Part shown: positions 57,832-64,000 of the stretch, piece by piece
How the letters are laid out: every line of letters begins with the position of its first letter
How positions within the stretch are numbered: position 1 is the first letter of the stretch
Translations under genes and position numbers: made by a program
DNA from: Ditylenchus dipsaci
Taxonomy: Eukaryota > Nematoda > Chromadorea > Rhabditida > Anguinidae
DNA length: 64,000 nucleotides
NCBI GenBank assembly: GCA_004194705.1
Contig: SADC01000397.1
Location: 1-64,000, forward strand
Reading direction: 5' to 3'
Notes under the pieces: generated by a model
Told to the model about the DNA's origin: nothing
Database searches by the model: none
Seen by the model: only the letters and a program-made list of their open reading frames with translations

Positions 57832-58010
57832 ACATTTTTTGCCTTGGTCCCCTGTTGATTTTGCTTGTAATTTTTTAGGCTTAGGCAAGAGTTGGCCAGC
57901 GTATATTAGGATGGAATCAAACCTATTTTAGACTCATGTTTAAGTCCGTCCTAACATACGATGGTGGAAAAATCAACAGCGCCAAAGCGAAAAATGGACC
58001 CGATTCTTTG
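57832..58010. repeat. TTAGGC-containing repeat in a protease intron
   Basis: GCCTTGGTCCCCTGTTGATT, then TTAGGCTTAGGCAAGAGTTG and GTATATTAGGATGGA, with inverted GTCCTAACATACGATGG and AATCAACAG complements after it. Confidence 0.65.
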
Positions 58011-58409
58011 ATAGGGCCAAAAGTTATCCTTTTTTAAACGTTGGAAATTTCTTGGTACACATGTTTTGTATATTATGAAGTAAAATGTATGAAACAGTAT
58101 GAAGAGTATGAAAAAAATCACAATCTATTGCATTTTTGAAACTTTATGAGTTTAGCAGTGCCTTCCATTAGTTTGTGCGTATGAACCCCCTTCTGGAGAG
58201 GTGGGGCTCCTTCTGAGTCATCATAATCTACAAAATCTAGGCTTAAAAAGCCGTCAAGCCAAAATACTCACATTGAATAGCTCCCCAGCCACTTATTACT
58301 GCCATCTGTTGCATATTTTCACTGTATTTTTGCAAGACAGATGGGCCTCACATTCTTTGTAAAATTGAGTTTTCTAGACAGCTGAAATAATACATAAGGC
58401 AGTTATTTT

Positions 58410-59142
58410 GGCTCTATACGCATTCGCGCCCACCCCGAAAAAAATATGCCTTGGTCTCCGCTGTTGATTTTTCGGGGTTTTTTTCCAAATTTTGCTGGTC
58501 AAAAATTTTACTTTTTCAAAAATTTGGCGCTACCGGAGTACACCCAAATGAATTTTTTTTAAGTGTATCTAAACACTCTATATCAACTTCAAATCACTCC
58601 AGGAGTTCAAGAAAGACATTTATAAGACATTTATAAGTTGTGGCAAATAAAAAATTGAGTTTTGGGACCACCCAAAAGTAGCATAGTTTTGTTGACTGCG
58701 GCCTACCGCATAAATGAAATCTGGTATGCATGCTTAATTCATGCATCCAGACTCTGGATTCCAGAGTCACTTTCGAGTGATTTGTGTCTAAGGTATGTGG
58801 GTGTGCGCCTCTCAACCCGAGCAATCAAGCCCCCTGCGCCCCGAAGGGGCGCAGGGGCTTGGTTGGTTAGAGATGCGCGCACTCACTTACCTTAGACATA
58901 ATTCCGAGCAAGACTCTTGAACAAAAATGCATTTGGGAAAATTCAGGAATCAATGGATTTTTAAGCATTAAACCCGACTATTAGCCTGTACTTGTCAGTA
59001 GATAACATCGTGAAACACTTAAGACATAATAGAACACAAGAAAAATTGAAAAAAAAACAAAATATTAGAAAAAGAATTTTCTAAAAAATTCAACAGGGGA
59101 GACCAAGGTTTTTTCGAGGTGGGCGCGAATGCGTATAGAGCC
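58410..59142. mobile_element. hAT-type element, 733 bp, in a protease intron
   Basis: Ends are GGCTCTATACGCATTCGCGC and GCGCGAATGCGTATAGAGCC. The flanks are GTTATTTT on both sides (58402-58409 and 59143-59150), a perfect 8-bp TSD. The interior holds CCTTGGTCTCC words near both ends, a GCCCCTGCGCCCCGAAGGGG hairpin and no transposase. Confidence 0.92.
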
Positions 59143-59237
59143 GTTATTTTCATTACTACATCACCTTAATGATGACTATGTCATTTTTGATAGTTTTTTT
59201 CGTCGTAGTCAGGATCATAGTTGGATGCCTCTGAAAA

Positions 59238-59287
59238 ACCACCGCCGCCGCCACTGCCGCTGCTTTGCCGCCACCGCCGTCGCCGAG
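59238..59287. repeat. GCC-rich triplet tract
   Basis: ACCACCGCCGCCGCCACTGC and further CCGCCACCGCCGTCGCC. It stands out against the AT-rich background. Confidence 0.85.
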
Positions 59288-59530
59288 TCGGTTAGAGATG
59301 CTGTTGACAGCTATCTCAAGGAGCACTCTGCTGGAGCTGTTGGATCTACATGGCCAAAGAATCTCGGGTTGACTGCTCAAGAAGCAGCCGCCGGTTTCGA
59401 TCATGAAACTGTTCCTTCACGCGCTACTCCTTTCACTACAAGCGAAATCAATCGCATTGCAAAAGAAGCAGTGGATCTGTATCTTCGCCAAGTGAGAAGG
59501 GAATTAGAAAACAAAGAAAAAAATATATAA
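59285..59530 (+). CDS. unidentified exon-like ORF inside a protease intron
   Basis: An open frame of about 80 codons to a TAA at 59530, beginning just after a GCC-rich tract. It reads ESVRDAVDSYLKEHSAGAVG, TWPKNLGLTAQEAAAGFDHE, then SEINRIAKEAVDLYLRQVRR and a Lys-rich end. VRDAVDSYL and AKEAVDLYL look like two copies of one helical unit. Codon use looks protein-like, more so than the opposite strand. No family was recognised. It lies antisense in the intron between the His and Asp exons of the protease and could be a terminal exon of a nested gene or a captured fragment. Any exon upstream is unknown. Confidence 0.5.
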   Translation, partial: ESVRDAVDSYLKEHSAGAVGSTWPKNLGLTAQEAAAGFDHETVPSRATPFTTSEINRIAKEAVDLYLRQVRRELENKEKNI

Positions 59531-59686
59531 GCAATGAATTTTTTTTGAATTTTTTCGTATTCTCATTGATCAGCTTTTTTAACCAATTATTTCAACTATT
59601 TATATAAGTAATTTTCCTATAAAAAGCCTTTAATTAGCACAGTGCTAAACTCTGTAACAAAAATGCTCTGGCGGTTAGAAATTGAT

Positions 59687-59778
59687 GCGCCGCCGCTGGC
59701 GCCGCTACCGCCCTCGCCGCCGCCACCGCCGCCGACCTTATTTTCAGCCGCCAGCGCCGCCGCCGGCGGCGGCGATCC
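59687..59778. repeat. second GCC-rich tract, same orientation
   Basis: GCGCCGCCGCTGGCGCCGCT through GCCGCCGGCGGCGGCGATCC, including a GC-only palindrome. On the minus strand it replaces the expected protease sequence after HPDHSWI by an Ala/Gly run and a stop. Confidence 0.85.
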
Positions 59779-60298
59779 AGCTATGGTCAGGATGCACAAA
59801 AATCTTTGCAGATTCAATGACAGTGGCTTCTGGATCCAAAAAGTCAGTAGTGCCTACTGTGACCTTGACAGACTTCATGGGAATTTCCGTCTCACCTTCA
59901 CATGCGCAATGCGCAGCAGTGAGGATATATTTGTTCGAAATGACTGAAGCAGTGCATCCGTCACACAAATAGGCGTCCCATGGATATTTTCCTTCAGGCA
60001 CTTCAATTCCGTGAACAATCTTAAAAAAGCTTGCTTTTTAAGTACTACTGTAAAGCTTGACGGGATAGAGTGCAAGACTAAAGAATTTTTTATTTATCTT
60101 GTCGTTTAAAGCTTTTGTAATTTAAAATCGCACATAGTCAACTTCCACTTTTTGCAGTTAACTTGAAAATGCGCATAGTTAATTAAACAATTTTTTTCCT
60201 GCACCGAAAAAATTTAAACGAGTCATAAAATGAGTATCTTTAAATTAAGGTTATACTGCAAATAGCATTTTATTTTAATTTTTTTTATTTCAGATGTT

Positions 60299-60663
60299 CA
60301 AGGTGCCTCGAAAAATTCGCCGGTTTCAATACGGTGATAACTTTTTTCCTAGGGCGATTTTCGAAATTATGTTTTCGCCAATTGATATTTCTTATTGTCT
60401 CGCCAAAAATATATTTTTGGTGGATAATATGAAAAACAAGATTTCCGTTTGGTACTGCTGTGGTTTAAGGCCTGGCTATTCAGAAGTCCTCTGCAGTCCA
60501 GAGCCAGAACCACAGCGGAAAACTAGCGAAATCGTGTTTTTGACAGTATACACTAAAAAATATTACCTGTGAGAAAAAATCGTTTGGTGGAAGCAGAATT
60601 TCGTAAAATCACTCTAAGAAAAAAGTCATGACCGTATTAAACCGGCGAATTCCTTGAAACCTC
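60299..60663. mobile_element. inverted-repeat element, AATTCGCCGGTTTCAATACGG arm
   Basis: ATTCGCCGGTTTCAATACGG and CCGTATTAAACCGGCGAATT are inverted near the ends. The centre has CTGTGGTTTAAGG and AACCACAGC complements. The 92-codon ORF across it is not protein-like. Confidence 0.65.
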
Positions 60664-60748
60664 TTGTGAATTGTTTCAAAGATTAAGTTAAAAAAATATT
60701 TTTTGAAAGAGCTTTAGTAAAATTTTAAAATGCTGTCGTAAACAAAAT

Positions 60749-61079
60749 TCATGCATTGGGTTCAAAAGCATCAAGACTGTAAATCTTTTCAATCACATCC
60801 ACCAGCTCTTGCCACAACTCCAATGTTTTCAAGTCAATTATTGCCTTATCAGCTTTGACAACAGTGCTTTTGTCTATCAGTAGATAGTTCAGCTTGTCGG
60901 ATCAAATGAGCCGCCAGGTGTTTTGGTCGTTCCTGTTTTAATAAAATGGCTTAGTTCATTGGCAAGGTTCTTGCTAACAGCTCTTTCGGATTCAACAATT
61001 TCAGCTGGCATGTCCTGCATCAACTGCCAGTTGTTGCGAGGCATATAAGCGTAAAATACATCTGTGCCGTGAGGAACAA
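60749..61079 (-). CDS. terminal exon of an unidentified gene, one frameshift
   Basis: The exon follows the acceptor TTTTATTGCAG. It reads VPHGTDVFYAYMPRNNWQLM, DMPAEIVESERAVSKNLANE, KTGTTKTPGGSFDP and then, after a shift of one base near 60895, DKLNYLLIDKSTVVKADKAI and ELWQELVDVIEKIYSLDAFE with a TGA at 60749. Composition and helix pattern are those of a real protein on both sides of the shift. No family was recognised and no upstream exon was found before 61.3 kb, where a palindromic element starts. It ends about 730 bp before the first visible protease exon, on the same strand. Confidence 0.55.
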
Positions 61080-61309
61080 CTGCAATAAAACTTTAATAGT
61101 ACACTAAATTTTTTAGTGAATAAAAGTTATTAGCCATATTTTAATGAAGTCTACGTTTTAAGCTTAAAGTAGGCTGGCCAGTACTCGAAGATTCTATCAG
61201 GCATATGTCAAATAAAAAAAATATGTCAATCATGGCAATAGGCTCATCTCAAAAATCAAAATAGAACCGATTTTAAGCCACATGGTTATTTAGCTAGATT
61301 TTAGGAGAC

Positions 61310-61975
61310 ATAATCTGTAATTTTGGAGGTTTTTTATATAGAATTTGCCACCGGGATTTTTTCGACTTTTTCTACAGGACATTTTATATACCATTCGATT
61401 CCAAATTTATCGCTGAGCAATATGTTTTCAAGTGGCGACCTCGATTTTGCTAGCACAGAAGCATGATCAAAACAATCTACTTGTGTTCATTTTAACAAAA
61501 GAGGTCATTTTGGTGGTTGAAAAAAAATACTTCACTGTAAAAAGTCGGCTCTCTCCTGTTATATCCAAAACTGTTACATCTAAAAATGGTTCTAGTTTTA
61601 TCCGGTTCCCGCCAAAAGTTCTAGCACGGTTCTAGCTTTTCATTTTAAATTTTGTTATTTTCCATATAGTATTAGAGGAAAGCCTGAAGTATTGTATCGT
61701 AAATAAATTGAACTTAAAAGGCTAAAACCTTGCTGGAACTTTTGGCGAGAACCTGATAAAACTAGAACCATTTTTAGATGTAACAGTTTTGGATATAACA
61801 GGAGAGAGCCAAGAAGTCATAACTCAAAATTTTAGCAAAAATCGGTGTTGACATCTAAGAACAAATTACTCAGCGATGAATTTGGAGTCGAATGGTAAAT
61901 AACACGCTTGGTAGAAAAAAAGTCGAAAAAATCCCGGTGCCAAATACTATATAAAAACCTCTAAAATTACTGATT
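61310..61975. mobile_element. inverted-repeat element, about 665 bp
   Basis: Outer arms: CTGTAATTTTGGAGGTTTTT and AAAAACCTCTAAAATTACTG. Inner arms: TCTCTCCTGTTATATCCAAA and TTTGGATATAACAGGAGAGA. Also GGGATTTTTTCGACTTTTT and its complement. TSD not found. Confidence 0.75.
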
Positions 61976-62176
61976 ATTCCTCTTAGATATTGAAACCCGC
62001 TAGACATTAATAAGTTTCTCGAGTGAGATACCAGCGTAGAACTAAACCTCAATCGATCAAGAAGGGGTACCAAGGCGAAAAACGTGATTCTCATCAATGA
62101 AGCAATGTACTAATTTTAGCAATGTGATTTTCGCCAACAGTGTAATTTTAGTCTGTAATGGAAACAGAAAGTAAGC

Positions 62177-62316
62177 TCAAAGGAGCATGCTCGCGCCGAT
62201 AGGAATTTTTTGAAAAGCGGGTACCAGGTCAATTCAAAAAATAATTACTTTACAATAAATTTTGGTTGAGTACCATTTTGTGATAAGTAATGAAAACACA
62301 AAGCATCGGCGTATTG
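62177..62316. mobile_element. solo left end of the GGGCATGCTC MITE family
   Basis: AGGAGCATGCTCGCGCCGAT and AAGCGGGTACCAGGTCAATT follow the order of the element at 38578. It is cut by the TTAA element that starts at 62321. Confidence 0.6.
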
Positions 62317-62320
62317 TTAA

Positions 62321-63172
62321 AGGGGGGATTCTTTTGTTGACTGAATATTTTGATTGTAGGGATTAATTTTTTCGTTTATTTTTACAAGCTTTTATCACCT
62401 CTAGACCTGATTTGTTATAAGGAACATCAAAATTTTGACGCTACTCGTTTATACCCTCCCAAAAAAGCTACTCGGTTTTACCAAACCCCCCCCCAATAAT
62501 TTTTTAGGGGTATCTAAAACCATACTTTTAATATAAAATAGCCGGTATTAGTAACGGCTTGGCCCTGAGCCTAAGCCTAAGGGCCAAAGCCAAAGCCTAA
62601 GGGCTAAGCCTAATTCCGAAGCCTAAAAATTATTGGGAGGTGTAAAACCGAGTAGCTGTTTTTGGAAGGGTAAAACCGAGTAGCGCCAAAATTTTATTGG
62701 TTTTTTCGGTTGCCCATTGTAAGTTGGCTTTTTTTGTAAAATACAGAATAATAAATTTTCTATTACTAAGTCTGAACTTGTGAAAATTTTTAAAACTAAC
62801 ATGTTCTTAGTCTCCTTTTTTATAAATTTTTAAACTTTGCAGATCAGAATTTGTTTTTCTCTCTTTAGCTTGGATCCTCAAAAAAGAAGAGAAAATCGAA
62901 AAAATTGAAAGGGAATCAAAAAATTGCTGTTTCTAGCATTTTAGAGGTTCAGACTTAATAATTCAAAATTTACTGTTCTATATTTTGCAAAAAAATCAAC
63001 TAACAATAGGCAACTGAAAAAACTACTGAAATTTTCATGTTCCTCATAAAAAATTAGGTCTAGAGACGATAAAACCTGTGAAAATGAAATTAAAAAATTA
63101 GTCTGTTCAAATGAAGATTCGAACCCTACAGTCAAACTATTCAGTCAACAAAAGAATAACCCCCCCCCCCCT
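62321..63172. mobile_element. TTAA-flanked element, 852 bp, with nested GAGTAGC repeat
   Basis: TTAA is at 62317-62320 and 63173-63176. The left AGGGGGGATTCTTTTGTTGA and the right TCAACAAAAGAATAACCCCC are inverted over about 40 bp, including GACTGAATA. Within it, 62437-62690 has its own inverted ends (GACGCTACTCG and CGAGTAGCGCC) and a GCCTAAGCCTAAGGGC centre. Confidence 0.78.
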
Positions 63173-63179
63173 TTAAAGG

Positions 63180-64000
63180 GCATGCCCACGCCAATAAGTC
63201 ATTTCAAATGTTTGAATTCCCGGGCACCAGTTTTTCAGATGAAGACAAAATAAATTTGAATTCGCTTTTCATTTCGACAAAATTTATGTTATCTTTTTAG
63301 TCGTCTCACTTTTTGCGATCCCTTTTTTCTGTAGCAATTATCATCTTGCTTAGCAATACCCAATTCTAGGGGCAAAACAAGTCTCGATTGGTAATTTTCG
63401 GTTTCTCGTCTTGAAAATTTTACGTTTTTTGCACAGCTTTATCTCGGAGTTCAGCTGGTCGATAACTCGCTCCCTGTGTCAAGCAATTTTAGCGTCTCAG
63501 TTATTCGTCCAAAAGCCGATCCCGACACCAATTATAATTTTATAAAAGCATTAATTTTTCAACCAACATAAACGGATCCAATTTGGCATAGGCTGGAACT
63601 GGTATCCTTATCATTCAACACCATTACCGTATTTCCTCTAATAGAACCCACTTTTTCAATTGACTTCTAATGTAAAAAGGTAAAGGCCGAGTAAATATTT
63701 TGCAAAGCGGTTTATTGCATTTTTTGACTCCTGTGAGCTCTAACAGTTCTGCTTTCTAGATTTTGAAGTTTCACACGGAAATCTCGAGATCGGCCTAAAA
63801 TTTTCTCGATTTTCGGCGAGTTGTGAAATGAAATCCCCGGATCCCTATAGAGGTAATACGGTATTTATCATCTGCACGCCCCGAATTTTGATAGTGTTAT
63901 TATTAGTATGTGAAGTTCATTTCGGAAAAAAGACTTTCTTTAATAATATCCCAACAAAAAAAAATTTACATGTGTATACCTTCAATTTGATGCGAAAGCC
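63180..64000. other. window end, no gene recognised
   Basis: It starts with a second left end of the GGGCATGC family (63177-63235). The remainder has no supported exon. Confidence 0.4.

Larger units (their letters stand above)
57240..60019 (-). pseudogene. S1 (trypsin-like) serine protease, interrupted
   Basis: Pieces on the minus strand: from 60019 (IVHGIEVPEGKYPWDAYLC, then ISNKYILTAAHC with catalytic His, to IFVHPDHSW); 59230-59165 (NYDPDYDEKNYQ and NDIVIIK with catalytic Asp); 58381-58272 (KLNFTKNVRPICLA, AVISGWGAI); 58227-58122 (YDDSEGAPPLQKGVHTHKL); 57473 on (LLIVKSKTKADWMQVGVTS); an uncertain piece YRPGKKFIPI near 57380; and 57303-57240 (SSYCNWISKTTNNHVRCVD-stop). The family and order are clear. 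An exon with GDSGG (catalytic Ser) was not found, the second and third pieces each need one A removed from an A-run, and a stop follows VGVTS. The His and Asp exons are separated by GCC-rich DNA and an unrelated ORF. This suggests a decaying gene; assembly errors could explain part of it. Signal peptide exon not found. Confidence 0.82.

Noticed and set aside
59156..59404. 82-codon minus-strand ORF with a Gly/Ala run
   Set aside because: Only its last part (NDIVIIK) belongs to the protease; the rest is antisense to the plus-strand ORF and the GCC tract.
59285..59530. Bacterial origin of the GC-richer ORF in the protease intron
   Set aside because: Nothing in the sequence supports it beyond base composition, and the flanking GCC tracts explain part of that.
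60294..60572. 92-codon plus-strand ORF
   Set aside because: It spans an inverted-repeat element; composition is not protein-like.

Overview
The window looks like a chromosomal segment from an AT-rich, repeat-laden nematode genome. This is an inference. It rests on short spliceosomal introns (about 40-60 bp) with GT/AG ends, and on three genes whose start codons directly follow an acceptor-like polypyrimidine-AG with no partner donor, as expected for spliced-leader trans-splicing. The protein families also fit (a worm-type BTB protein, a CAP/SCP protein, a stomatin, a small four-TM protein), and TTAGGC, the usual nematode telomere hexamer, recurs in dispersed repeats. No gene is a long single ORF, so coding regions had to be rebuilt exon by exon from splice signals, phase and family motifs.

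Host genes, left to right: a possible decayed two-exon gene (82-447, +); a complete four-exon BTB gene (5327-6201, -); a CAP-domain gene lacking its first exon (9301-10877, -); a coiled-coil gene, or two adjacent ones, on the minus strand (24660-30793 and 13527-21191); a five-exon four-TM protein (38470-40398, +); a 14-exon stomatin (45348-48925, -); an initiator tRNA-Met (50447-50518, +); an S1 serine protease apparently in decay (57240-60019, -) with an unrelated plus-strand ORF in one intron; and an unidentified terminal exon (60749-61079, -). These genes do not form a pathway. They are ordinary single loci separated and invaded by transposons.

Most of the remaining DNA is transposon-derived. 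Four mechanisms can be told apart by target-site duplications (TSDs). (1) hAT type with 8-bp TSDs: one 2.74-kb element with a multi-exon transposase (16218-18960), a second transposase remnant (43117-44553) and about ten non-autonomous copies. (2) Tc1/mariner type with TA ends, including long near-perfect palindromes and many short copies starting TACAGTCAA. (3) TTAA-flanked, piggyBac-like elements, plus an internally deleted piggyBac transposase (3340-4012). (4) Two elements whose inverted ends are tRNA-like, with A-box and B-box motifs. Many non-autonomous interiors are built from self-complementary GC-rich words.

The best candidates for something undescribed are the hAT-type element whose inverted ends are minisatellites (11960-12794), the tRNA-ended palindromes (25350-25640 and 35183-35472), and the hAT non-autonomous families sharing ends but carrying unrelated palindromic interiors. 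Several otherwise good coding exons carry single-base shifts, often one extra A in an A-run. These could be true decay or uncorrected assembly errors, and this affects how the protease, the coiled-coil gene and the hAT transposase should be read.
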